This document shows, piece after piece, positions 1 through 7,297 of a DNA stretch of 34,608 nucleotides (position 1 is the first letter of the stretch; each line of letters starts with the position of its first letter). The DNA comes from an uncultured Chloroflexales bacterium (GTDB lineage: Bacteria > Chloroflexota > Chloroflexia > Chloroflexales > Chloroflexaceae), in NCBI GenBank assembly GCA_937967405.1, contig CALCJV010000021.1, positions 1 to 34,608 of the forward strand, in the 5' to 3' direction. Made by a program: the position numbers and the translations under genes. Below the pieces are notes generated by a model. It was given only the letters and a program-made list of their open reading frames with translations. It ran no database searches and was not told the origin of the DNA.

Positions 1-76
1 TCCTTGCACTGTGACGTATAATATCAAGCACCGATTGGTGCGGATCACGGCGGCTGGTCTGACAGAGGGGTGCTCC

Positions 77-1654
77 ATGTGGTTGGTCGTGCTTGTGCCC
101 GCGTGGTTGCTGGGCATCTGGCTTGGCGCACAGGTGCTGCTTGCGCCGGATGTGGCGGGCAGCCTCGCCCTGCTGCTGCTCGGTGGGCTGCTGCTAGGGG
201 GGCGTGTGCGCGGGCTGCGACTTGTACTGCTGGGGGGTCTGTGCCTGCTAGCCGGCGGCGTGCGCTATCACATCGCCCAGCCCCGCCCCACGCCAGCGAG
301 TGTGTGGCTGCTGGCCGATAGTGGGCCGGTGCTGCTTGAAGGCTATGTGGTGCAGGAGCCACGCCGAACTGCCGCCACCCAACAGGTTGTGATCGAGACG
401 ACTGCCGCCCGCTGGGCCGCTACCGATCAGCCCGCTGCTCGCGTGCAGGGGCGCGTCTTGCTCATGGTGCCGCCCTATCCCGCCTACCAGTATGGGCAAC
501 GCTTGCTGGTGCGGGGATTCCTGAGCACGCCCCCTACGGCCCGCCAGCCCGAACAGTTCAGCTACCGGAACTACCTCGCCCGCCAGCAGATCTTCGTGCT
601 GATGCGCGAGCCGGAGCTAGAACTCCTTACGGGTAACATCGGCAATCCGGTATTGCTTGCGCTGCTACAACTGCGCCAACAGTTGCAGCAACACATCCAG
701 CGCGGCTTGCCAGAGCCACAAGCAGGCGTGGCAACGGGGATGCTGTTGGGCCTCAAGACGGCTGTGCCAGAGCCGACCTACCGTACCTACCAGCAGAGCG
801 GGGTAGCCCATCTGCTGGTGATTTCCGGCTGGCACTTGAGCCTCGTTGCCGCGCTGCTGGTGTTCCTCACCCGTGTGCTCGGTTGGCGGGGCTGGCGGCA
901 GTTTGGGCTGGTGCTGGTGGGCATCTGGCTGTATGCCGTATTTGTCGGGGCAAGTGGCAGTGTGCTGCGGGCGGCCCTGATGGCCAGCCTTGTGGCACTG
1001 GCTGCCGCAACCGGGCGCAGCGCGACAGGCTGGGTCTCGTTGGCGGCAAGCTGCTTCGTGCTGACGCTGTTCAATCCGATGCTGGTGTGGGATGTCGGCT
1101 TGCAGCTTTCGGTAGTGGCAACGGTGGGCTTACTCAGCACCGGGCTAGCGCAGGTGCTCCCACTGGCGCAACGCGACCCAACGCCGTTGCCGCCCGCGCT
1201 TGCCACCAGTCTTACCGGTGGGCGCGAACTGATCACGCTGACGCTTGCCGCGCAAATCTACACTGCGCCGTTGCTGGCCTACCACTTCGGCAATGTGTCG
1301 CTGATTGCACCGCTGGCCAATCTGCTGATTGTGCCCATCGTAGGGCTGAGTATGGGGCTTGGGGCGGGGGCATTGCTGCTGAGTAGCCTTGCCACACTGG
1401 GGGCGGGCGTGCCGATCTTCGGCGCAGGCATGGCGGGGCTGGCGCAGCTTGCGTGGCTGGTGGCGTGGCTCCCTTTCGCCTACCAAACCAGCATCGCCGC
1501 GTGGCTTGCCCAGCTTAGCTGGGCGACCTTGCAGCTAGCCGACCTGTCCGCGTGGCAGGTGTTGCTAGCCTACGCGGTGCTTGCCGCGTGGAGTAGCTGG
1601 CGGATTGGGCGGCTGGCGGGAGCCACACCGATCCCTGTACCAGAGTCAGCGTGA
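77..1654 (+). CDS. comEC: ComEC/Rec2-family DNA-uptake channel protein
   Basis: Predicted polytopic inner-membrane protein of about 525 aa. ComEC forms the channel through which transforming single-stranded DNA enters the cytoplasm. The N-terminus has closely spaced hydrophobic helices, followed by a soluble DUF4131/OB-like part (VLLEGYVVQEP, GRVLLMVPPYPAYQYGQRLLVRG) and then the Competence domain, with the signature HLLVISGWHLSL and many transmembrane helices to the end. The open frame extends 22 codons further upstream to position 11. I prefer the ATG at 77 because GAGGGG lies about 7 nt before it and the hydrophobic segment starts there. The C-terminal metallo-beta-lactamase domain found in many ComEC proteins is absent; the frame stops right after the last membrane helix and no such domain follows. 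No other competence genes are visible nearby. Confidence 0.88.
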   Translation: MWLVVLVPAWLLGIWLGAQVLLAPDVAGSLALLLLGGLLLGGRVRGLRLVLLGGLCLLAGGVRYHIAQPRPTPASVWLLADSGPVLLEGYVVQEPRRTAATQQVVIETTAARWAATDQPAARVQGRVLLMVPPYPAYQYGQRLLVRGFLSTPPTARQPEQFSYRNYLARQQIFVLMREPELELLTGNIGNPVLLALLQLRQQLQQHIQRGLPEPQAGVATGMLLGLKTAVPEPTYRTYQQSGVAHLLVISGWHLSLVAALLVFLTRVLGWRGWRQFGLVLVGIWLYAVFVGASGSVLRAALMASLVALAAATGRSATGWVSLAASCFVLTLFNPMLVWDVGLQLSVVATVGLLSTGLAQVLPLAQRDPTPLPPALATSLTGGRELITLTLAAQIYTAPLLAYHFGNVSLIAPLANLLIVPIVGLSMGLGAGALLLSSLATLGAGVPIFGAGMAGLAQLAWLVAWLPFAYQTSIAAWLAQLSWATLQLADLSAWQVLLAYAVLAAWSSWRIGRLAGATPIPVPESA

Positions 1655-1848
1655 GTGGAGCCGGTGAATTACCGCAACAGCCAGCCAGTCCCAGATGCTA
1701 GGAGTTGCCACGGGGGCGCAGCCGAGCAATGGCAGCCCGCGCCCGTGCCTACGGCAGGAGATCAGGTACAGGCATACCCCCTGCGCGTCAGGGGCGCGTT
1801 AGGTGGGTTAGGTGCATTGGGTGCAGGTGCGTGCGAATTGGGCCAGCA
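1655..1848. other. Intergenic region between convergent comEC and the 1849-2124 gene
   Basis: This is 194 bases without a convincing gene. It holds one clear hairpin (listed separately) and a G-rich run around 1800-1835 with repeated GGTTAGGTG-like words. Short open frames here have no ribosome site and look spurious. Confidence 0.6.
1778..1794. terminator. Short GC hairpin, possible comEC terminator
   Basis: CCCCTG / CAGGGG arms with a 5-nt CGCGT loop, lying between two convergent genes. There is no T-run after it, so it is a weak candidate as an intrinsic terminator. It may only be a transcript-end stabilising hairpin. Confidence 0.35.
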
Positions 1849-2124
1849 TCATTCGGGAATGGCTCCCGGCAGGTAGGATGGGTCAATCCACGTAATCACA
1901 AACCCGCCGTGCGTGCGTTGGGCTTCGTCGTTGAGCAGCAGCGTGCCGCCCACAATGTTATCTTGCATCAGGCTGCGGTAGAGGTTATTCATCGCGCCAT
2001 CGGGAATGCGTAAGCCAGCCTCACGCAGGTGGGCATAGATCACCTCGCTGCGGATCGGCTCCGTGCTTTTCAGCCAAAGCTGGGCGGCGATATTCAGAAA
2101 AGCTTCTTCGAGTTCATCATTCAT
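1849..2124 (-). CDS. Small conserved-looking hypothetical protein (91 aa)
   Basis: Not recognised. The protein starts MNDELEEAFLNIAAQLWL and ends WIDPSYLPGAIPE. It is mostly helical in appearance for about 60 residues, with a region (SEVIYAHLREAGLRIPDGAMNNLYRSL) that could be a winged-helix-like fold. The C-terminus looks like two beta strands (GGTLLLNDEAQ, GGFVITWID). The ATG at 2124 is chosen over an upstream codon at 2151 because AAGGAGGGG sits about 6 nt before it, an excellent ribosome site. An extended -10 promoter (TGGTATAAT) lies about 60 nt upstream. The gene is convergent with comEC. The strong ribosome site and promoter make it very likely real; its function is unknown. Confidence 0.75.
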   Translation of the reverse strand: MNDELEEAFLNIAAQLWLKSTEPIRSEVIYAHLREAGLRIPDGAMNNLYRSLMQDNIVGGTLLLNDEAQRTHGGFVITWIDPSYLPGAIPE

Positions 2125-2181
2125 AGACACCCCTCCTTGTGCATCGAGCACGGCTCAGCGGTGCAATTCGACCTTGTCTGT

Positions 2182-2190
2182 ATTATACCA
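2182..2190 (-). promoter_or_regulatory. Extended -10 promoter TGGTATAAT for the 91-aa gene
   Basis: The minus strand reads TGGTATAAT, a perfect -10 with the TGn extension. No good -35 is seen at 17 nt, as is common for extended -10 promoters. The predicted start of transcription is about 50 nt before the ATG at 2124. Confidence 0.6.
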
Positions 2191-2364
2191 TTAGCAGTGG
2201 CTCGGCACGAGGTCTGGTGAGCTGTTTTCGCCGTCTCCCCAAACACCCTATCTGGCGTATTCCTGATGGCTGGTAGGGGGTTGCACGGGAACAGGACAAG
2301 CAGTATATCAGGGGATGGTGGCTGCTATCAAATGCGGATGATTGGCACCGGCAAAGCCAAATAC

Positions 2365-2625
2365 CTAGAACGTGCGGCGGGTCATCCGTGCATGAAATGT
2401 ATCCGCAACCACCAGCTCCAAGTGCAGCTGCTGCCCCGCGTGGGGGTTGCCAAAATCACGCCAGTAGGTCACGATCTCACTCTGACACGTTGAATCGCAG
2501 TGCATATTGAACAGTACCACTAGCACCATCGCGATAAGTGCATGCAGCACCGAGCACGGTTGGGTGTGGTCATAGATGATTTGTTCAGTGTATTGCTGTG
2601 TTTTGTGAAATGCTGATGTTGCCAT
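2365..2625 (-). CDS. Small hypothetical protein (86 aa) with one hydrophobic helix
   Basis: Not recognised. The start codon at 2625 has GGAGG with about 7 nt spacing (CATGGAGGCTTCGT then ATG), and a TATAAT hexamer (2673-2678, minus strand) lies about 50 nt upstream, so expression is plausible. A hydrophobic stretch (VLHALIAMVLVVLF) at about residues 27-40 could be a membrane segment, followed by a short polar tail containing EIVTYWRDFGNPHAG. That tail motif recurs as KIVTYSRNFGKLARW in a short open frame at about 3043-3166. The gene lies in an AT-richer, gene-poor segment and may be a remnant or a recently acquired orphan. Confidence 0.45.
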   Translation of the reverse strand: MATSAFHKTQQYTEQIIYDHTQPCSVLHALIAMVLVVLFNMHCDSTCQSEIVTYWRDFGNPHAGQQLHLELVVADTFHARMTRRTF

Positions 2626-3183
2626 ACGAAGCCTCCATGCTTTCGTCTTTTGTGCGTATACCCCTTAACTAGATTATATCCTGTATCCCCGTTATATCTA
2701 TGGGATTTTCTGTTCATCTTAGGCTGTGCAAAAAGGCTATACTTCAAATAAACGAATGGGAGTAAAGTACCGTTTCCGCCTACAAATACGTGCCTCAAGG
2801 TGATTTTCTTCGTTTCTTCGACCAACAAAGCATTGACAAACAGATGACGAATATCGTGGTATTCTTTCAATGTGATCAAATAAAAGTCTGATCGATGATC
2901 TATTTGTGACCTGTGTAACGATAGTTATGAGTATATAGATACGCCTTTCCGGCCTACGGGAACGATCAACGACAGATTAAATCGGGGTTTCAACAACGGC
3001 AGCGGGGTGTTCTCAGAGATAAGTGGGAGATTCATAATCTTAACGGGCGTGATCGCAAGCCAGAGACCAGCGTGCCAGTTTGCCAAAATTGCGCGAGTAT
3101 GTCACAATCTTGCCTTGAATATCCGTCGCGGTGATGACTTCGCGTGGTACGCATAGAGTACGCATGGGGGCAATGGTGACAGT
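2626..3183. other. AT-richer gene-poor segment
   Basis: About 560 bases, visibly richer in A and T than the rest of the window up to about 3010. It holds the candidate -10 above and, at about 3043-3166 on the minus strand, a 41-codon open frame (MRTLCVPREV...) whose IVTYSRNFGK segment resembles the tail of the 86-aa ORF. That frame has no ribosome site. A TTG-initiated frame at 2520-2879 overlaps the putative promoter and is not accepted. The base composition suggests decayed or acquired DNA. Confidence 0.5.
2673..2678 (-). promoter_or_regulatory. -10 hexamer TATAAT upstream of the 86-aa ORF
   Basis: A perfect TATAAT on the minus strand about 50 nt before the 2625 start codon. No convincing -35 and no TGn extension, so this is only a candidate. 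Confidence 0.35.
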
Positions 3184-5160
3184 GTGAGACAACCGAGCGT
3201 GATCTGGATCGTGCTGTGGCTCTGGGGCAGCCTCGTGCTGTTGGGGGCAAGTGTGCCCCGCCCTGCCGCCCAAGCACAGCGGGCCGCCCTGATCCAAGCC
3301 ACCCGCGCAACTCTCGCTGCCGCGCCCTTCGTCCCGCTCCGGCTCGACCTGACCCTTGCAGGCTATACCGGCGAGGCCCAAGTATTGTTCATCCAGCGTG
3401 GCATGCACACGCGCCAGTATGTGCCCGCCATCTTCGTGGATGGGCAGGCCGCCGTGACTGTACTCCCGCGGGGGTGGCCCGGCTTATACTGGGCCTTGAT
3501 CTATGTAGATCGTGAGCTAGTCGCGGTGCACCCGAATGTGTTTGAGCTACGCCCAAGTACGCGCATCACGACCGGAGCCGCCGATCTGGATCGGCTCTTT
3601 CCGCGTGCGCGAGATTTTATGCACGGCGCACTGCTCGCCTACAACCCCGATGGCATCCCTGTGCGCGGCTATCGTTCGCCGGATAACCCGCTGCTGTGGC
3701 TGCGCGATCACGTCTATCAAGGCACGGGCTTCCGCTATTTTGAAACCGACATGACGAGTACACTAGATGGCTTTGCCCGCGCCCAACGGGCGGATGGCAG
3801 CTTCCCCGATGTGCTTGCCGTGCCGGAACGCCAGATCGCCGCGCACCGCCTTGATCCCGAATCAGACCTCGAATTCTTGTTCATTCAAGGTGTGTACGAA
3901 GCGTGGCAGGCAACAGGTGATGATCGCTGGATGGCGGGCAAGCTGCCCGCGATGCGCCGCGCCCTTGCCTACATCACCAGCGACCCGCTGCGTTGGGATG
4001 CCCAGCGCGGCTTGGTGCGCCGCCCCTACACCATTGACATGTGGGATTTCCAGCTTGGGCCGACGACGCTCAGCCCCGATGGACAACCGGCCCCACGCCA
4101 CTGGCTCGATGAGCAGACGATCTGGGGCGTGTTTCACGGCGACAATACTGGGCTAGCCTATGCTCTGCGCCTCTTGGCGCGGATGGAGCAAGCTCAAGGC
4201 GACCCCGCCCAAGCCGAAGTCTACCGGCAACAGTCCCGCGAACTGATGCAACGCCTGTATGACGTAAGCTGGAACGGCAAATTCTTCACCCACTATGTGC
4301 CCACAACAGCTACATTGGAGCTGGCTGGCGTAGATACATCCAGCCAACTCAGCCTCTCGAATGCCTACGCCCTCAACCGCGAAGTGCTGGACGAACGCCG
4401 CGCCAGAGCGATCATCGCCAGTTACTTTGCGCGGCGCGATTTCGAGCGGGCGTTTGCCGAGTGGTACAGCATTGATCCGCCCTTCCCTAGCGGGATCATT
4501 GGGCTGGGCGGCAAGAAGGGCGAAACCCCCGGTGAATACGTCAATGGCGGGATTATGCCGCTGGTAGGCGGCGAATTAGCGCGGGGCGCATTTACCTACG
4601 GCGATGCGCCCTACGGCTTTGATCATCTGCGCCGCTACGCGCAATTGATCGAGCTGACCAAGGCCAGCTATCTGTGGTACTACCCCGATGGGCGGGCGGG
4701 TATCGCTGGCCCCGATACACTCGCAACAGACGGTTGGGGCGCAAGTGCCATGATCGGCGCACTGATCGAAGGTGCGGCGGGCATCAAAGATCGGGGCAAG
4801 CTGTATCAAGCGGTAGAGATCAGCCCGCATTGGAGTGCCACCCCCGATATTACCCGCACTGAGGTCGTTGCCCACTATCCCGCCTCAGATCGGTATGTCG
4901 CCTATCAATGGGCCCTCGACTACGACCCCCCAGCCAAACGCGGGCAGCTCAGGCTGGATGTAACTGGCACATGGCAACGGGCCCGCCTGCGCCTCTTGTT
5001 GCCGCCGCAAGCCCCCAAATCAGCCTCCGCCTACACCGTGCGGCTTGATGGGCAACCCCAAGCCAGCGAAATCCGCAAGGTTGGGGGGAGCCGCTATATC
5101 ATTGTTGAAGCGAGCAACGGGGATGCCGTTGTCACTGTGCAGTGGGGTCAGGTACAATGA
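3184..5160 (+). CDS. Secreted six-hairpin (alpha/alpha)6 glycosidase-like protein
   Basis: 658 aa. It begins with an N-terminal signal or anchor helix (VIWIVLWLWGSLVLLGASV, cleavage plausible near AAQA), so it acts outside the membrane. A small beta domain (about residues 45-125) comes first. The helical-barrel region starts at DLDRLFPRARDFMHGALLAYN and carries PDNPLLWLRDHVYQGTGFRYFETDMTS, ADGSFPD, and later GDNTGLAYALRLLARM and EYVNGGIMPLVGGELARGAF. A beta-rich C-terminal domain (about 555-658) closes the protein. This layout is that of six-hairpin glycosidases related to glycogen-debranching and YgjK/GH63-type enzymes. The substrate cannot be read from sequence. The start is GTG at 3184 with only a loose purine-rich site, so it is uncertain by a few codons. 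The gene is convergent with the 5183-5491 gene. Confidence 0.75.
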   Translation: MRQPSVIWIVLWLWGSLVLLGASVPRPAAQAQRAALIQATRATLAAAPFVPLRLDLTLAGYTGEAQVLFIQRGMHTRQYVPAIFVDGQAAVTVLPRGWPGLYWALIYVDRELVAVHPNVFELRPSTRITTGAADLDRLFPRARDFMHGALLAYNPDGIPVRGYRSPDNPLLWLRDHVYQGTGFRYFETDMTSTLDGFARAQRADGSFPDVLAVPERQIAAHRLDPESDLEFLFIQGVYEAWQATGDDRWMAGKLPAMRRALAYITSDPLRWDAQRGLVRRPYTIDMWDFQLGPTTLSPDGQPAPRHWLDEQTIWGVFHGDNTGLAYALRLLARMEQAQGDPAQAEVYRQQSRELMQRLYDVSWNGKFFTHYVPTTATLELAGVDTSSQLSLSNAYALNREVLDERRARAIIASYFARRDFERAFAEWYSIDPPFPSGIIGLGGKKGETPGEYVNGGIMPLVGGELARGAFTYGDAPYGFDHLRRYAQLIELTKASYLWYYPDGRAGIAGPDTLATDGWGASAMIGALIEGAAGIKDRGKLYQAVEISPHWSATPDITRTEVVAHYPASDRYVAYQWALDYDPPAKRGQLRLDVTGTWQRARLRLLLPPQAPKSASAYTVRLDGQPQASEIRKVGGSRYIIVEASNGDAVVTVQWGQVQ

Positions 5161-5182
5161 TGGCAAGGAGCAGTGCCCGCCC

Positions 5183-5491
5183 TCACAGCTCAACAAAATC
5201 GGCGGGCAGCAGATCGACATCGGTAAGGCGCACGCAGAGCTGCTGTTCGGTGCGTTCGATCTGGCTGATCGTGCCTTGCAGATAGCTGCCATTGTGTTTC
5301 CAGCGCACCGTATCACCGAGCCGGAGATCATACATGTGCGGGCGCATATAGGTGTTGTGGCAGAGAATCGTAAAGCTCTGCTGATCTAATCTATCCACAG
5401 GGAGCCATGTGTAGCGGCGGCCATAGTTGCGTCGCTCGACCGTAACCGTGAAGTACGGGATATCACTCTCTGACACGTGCGACTTGGTCAT
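5183..5491 (-). CDS. Small hypothetical protein (102 aa)
   Basis: Not recognised. The protein is basic and beta-rich, with RRNYGRRYTWLPVDRL and then DLRLGDTVRWKHNGSYLQGTISQIERTEQQLCVRLTD. The second half reads like a small barrel (Tudor/KOW/DUF-type: GDTVRWKHNG, GTISQIE, VRLTDVD). There is no strong ribosome site before the ATG at 5491, so the start is uncertain. It is transcribed divergently from the ATP-grasp gene, with a perfect palindrome in the gap between them. Coding potential is supported by a clean frame and convergent placement against the glycosidase gene. Confidence 0.55.
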   Translation of the reverse strand: MTKSHVSESDIPYFTVTVERRNYGRRYTWLPVDRLDQQSFTILCHNTYMRPHMYDLRLGDTVRWKHNGSYLQGTISQIERTEQQLCVRLTDVDLLPADFVEL

Positions 5492-5518
5492 ACCAACGGT
5501 GTAGTTTCTCGTTATTCG

Positions 5519-5532
5519 TCCTAGCTCTAGGA
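5519..5532. promoter_or_regulatory. Perfect 14-bp palindrome, possible operator
   Basis: TCCTAGCTCTAGGA, with TCCTAG / CTAGGA arms, sits in the divergent gap between the 5491 (minus) and 5598 (plus) genes. Its size and place suit a dimeric regulator that controls both genes. This is inference only. Confidence 0.35.
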
Positions 5533-5562
5533 TACACGAGAGTAGCGCAAACGACGACTCGC

Positions 5563-5580
5563 GTGCTCAGAGCCGAGCAC
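5563..5580. promoter_or_regulatory. Hairpin just upstream of the ATP-grasp gene
   Basis: GTGCTC / GAGCAC arms with a 6-nt AGAGCC loop, ending 8 nt before the ribosome site of the ATP-grasp gene. It could act in the leader RNA or as an operator. There is no T-run. Confidence 0.3.
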
Positions 5581-5597
5581 CACGCATGGAGGAACAT

Positions 5598-6560
5598 GTG
5601 ACAACAAAAAAGGTTGGTTTATTGGTGGGGGCGGAGAAGGATTTCCCGGCTGCGTTTCTGCGTGAGATCAACCGCCGCAATCAAGATGTCCACGCCGAAC
5701 TGATCCAGCTTGGTGGAACTCCCATCGGCGCAGCATCAGGGTACGATGTCATTATAGACCGCATCAGCCACGAGATTACCTACTATCGCACCTACGTCAA
5801 AGCAGCCATGCTGCATGGGGCCATTGTGATCAATAACCCGATCTGGAGCAGTGCCTATGATCGCTTCTTTAACGCCAGTCTGGTGACCCATCTTGGCTTC
5901 CACTACCCGCGCACCGTAGCGTTGCCATCCCATTCCTACGAAGATGGCCTCGATGAGGAGTTCTTACGCAACCTGCGCTACCCGATCCCATGGGAGCAGC
6001 ATGTCAGCTTTTTGGGCGGCTTTCCGCTAGTGTTGCGCCCGATGCGCGATACGTTGCTCCGGCGGGTGTATGTAGTCCATTCCTACGAGGAGCTGTGGCA
6101 TGCCTACAACCAGACGGGCACTGAGCCGATGCTGCTGCGTGAGCATATCGCGTGGGATAAGTATGTGCGTTGCATCTGCATCGGCACGGAGCAGGTGCAG
6201 CTTGCTCGCTACGTGCCCGGCGCACCCGTCAACATCCGCTACTACAATGACCCCGACTACCTGACCATGCGCGAACGTCGCCGCATAATCGAGGGGGCCC
6301 ATTTGATTAACAAAGCTCTCGGCTTTGAGTTTAACATGGTAGATTTCGCCCTACAGGGGGATCGGCTGATTGCGGTAGAAGTGACCAATCCGGCTCCGCG
6401 CCTCGATCTGAACCATCTCACCCCGTTTTTCTTCGATTGGGTCGTTCGCACCCTCGCCGATTATGTTATCCAACTCGCGCATAGTGCCCGCCATCAGCAG
6501 GTGCGCGGCTTCGGCTGGTATCATCTGATGCAGGCTGAGGCGCGGCGGCGCAAGGGCTAA
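5598..6560 (+). CDS. ATP-grasp superfamily protein (RimK/glutathione-synthase-like)
   Basis: About 320 aa. ATP-grasp enzymes use ATP to join a carboxylate to an amine or thiol through an acyl-phosphate. The N-terminus (KKVGLLVGAEKDFPAAFLREINRR) looks like a pre-ATP-grasp Rossmann-like domain. The middle has the lysine/arginine nucleotide-binding part (FPLVLRPMRDTLLRRVYVV, EPMLLREHIAWDKYVRCICIG). The C-terminal metal-binding end is FNMVDFALQGDRLIAVEVTNPAPRLD, where E and N match the usual Mg ligands. The substrate is unknown. An ATG at 5586 is in frame, but GGAGGA at 5588-5593 overlaps it and would instead serve the GTG at 5598, giving MTTKKVGLLVG. I chose that start, though the 4-nt spacing is short. 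The gene stands alone, convergent with the sulfotransferase operon. Confidence 0.75.
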   Translation: MTTKKVGLLVGAEKDFPAAFLREINRRNQDVHAELIQLGGTPIGAASGYDVIIDRISHEITYYRTYVKAAMLHGAIVINNPIWSSAYDRFFNASLVTHLGFHYPRTVALPSHSYEDGLDEEFLRNLRYPIPWEQHVSFLGGFPLVLRPMRDTLLRRVYVVHSYEELWHAYNQTGTEPMLLREHIAWDKYVRCICIGTEQVQLARYVPGAPVNIRYYNDPDYLTMRERRRIIEGAHLINKALGFEFNMVDFALQGDRLIAVEVTNPAPRLDLNHLTPFFFDWVVRTLADYVIQLAHSARHQQVRGFGWYHLMQAEARRRKG

Positions 6561-6625
6561 TAGGTGTCAGGGGGCAGGGAGTAGGTATCAGGGGTTGGGC
6601 TTAAGGCGTTAGGACTTCGGGAAAT
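6561..6625. repeat. G-rich intergenic tract of TAGGTATCAGGGG type
   Basis: Repeated words such as GGTGTCAGGGGGCAGGG and GTAGGTATCAGGGGTTGGG lie between convergent genes. Similar tracts occur at 22167-22201, 28478-28515 and 33779-33825. The clusters of GGG could form G-quadruplexes in the plus strand or its transcript. Confidence 0.5.
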
Positions 6626-6677
6626 GGGTTGCATCGTGGATTGCTCGCACTGCTACCCGCCTCCGGCCACCTAGCCC

Positions 6678-7292
6678 CTACGCCCCCCGCTGGCGGTAGA
6701 GCTGCCGATCTATCATCTGGGCCATCTGCACCGTATCCAAGCCGCCGCCCAAAAAGGTATTGATCTGGGCGATGAGTGGCTGCGGTGTGTGCAGCAATTC
6801 ATTGTAGCTCACATCGAGGGTGGCAATGTACGCCTGCTGCGCCAGCCACTGCTGCACCTGTTGCAGGTGGGCCGCAAACAGCGCGGCAAGCTCGGCATCG
6901 CTGTCGGCATCGGCGGGCTTGCCACGCCGCACCAACATCTGGCGTTGTGAAGCGAGCACCTCGCACAGTTCGCGGCGCATAAACAGCACGCGGTAGGGCA
7001 CATCCGGCGGCAGTGTTGGGAGCAGCTGCGAGATAATTTTGATGGCTTTGCCGCGTGCCTGTGGCAACCACGTGGCATCACGTTGGAGGGCTTTGACGGG
7101 TTCGTACTCGAAGTAGCCGTATGGGTTATCCTCATCGGCGGTGCGTTGCCCATCCGTCAGCAACGGCACGCCGCCCGCCGCCAGCATCCGCATCATCAGC
7201 GATGTGCCCGAACGCGGCAAGCCAGAGACGACGATCACGGGCTGCTCGGCCGCATCCCCCGTAGACTGTGCCCCAGCGGTGTGCTTGTCCAT
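6678..7292 (-). CDS. Sulfotransferase-family protein
   Basis: 204 aa. Sulfotransferases move a sulfuryl group from PAPS to an alcohol or amine. The 5'-phosphosulfate-binding loop VVSGLPRSGTSLMMRML lies at about residues 21-37, and the second PAPS contact region is the helix RRELCEVLASQRQML after the strand YRVLFM. The protein is shorter than many full-length members (250-300 aa) but seems intact, with DNPYGYFEYEPVK in the substrate-side region. The ATG lies 5 nt after the homoserine dehydrogenase stop, with GGAG from the end of that gene as ribosome site, so the two are co-transcribed. The sulfated product is unknown, and the link with threonine/methionine synthesis may be operonic only. Confidence 0.8.
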   Translation of the reverse strand: MDKHTAGAQSTGDAAEQPVIVVSGLPRSGTSLMMRMLAAGGVPLLTDGQRTADEDNPYGYFEYEPVKALQRDATWLPQARGKAIKIISQLLPTLPPDVPYRVLFMRRELCEVLASQRQMLVRRGKPADADSDAELAALFAAHLQQVQQWLAQQAYIATLDVSYNELLHTPQPLIAQINTFLGGGLDTVQMAQMIDRQLYRQRGA

Positions 7293-7297
7293 TGGGC

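Noticed and set aside
883-1386. 167-codon plus-strand frame inside comEC, and several similar long frames inside other genes
   Set aside because: Shadow frames of GC-rich genes, rich in Arg/Ala/Gly, without ribosome sites or family features.
2520-2879. 119-codon minus-strand frame whose start (ITLKEYHDIRHLFV) slightly resembles the N-terminus of IS21-type transposases
   Set aside because: TTG start with no ribosome site, similarity limited to about 15 residues, and the frame runs over the TATAAT of the accepted 86-aa ORF.
3040-3408. 122-codon minus-strand frame overlapping the start of the glycosidase gene
   Set aside because: Most of it is antisense to the signal peptide and first domain of a clear gene. 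Only its last 40 codons hold the IVTYSRNFG motif noted in findings.
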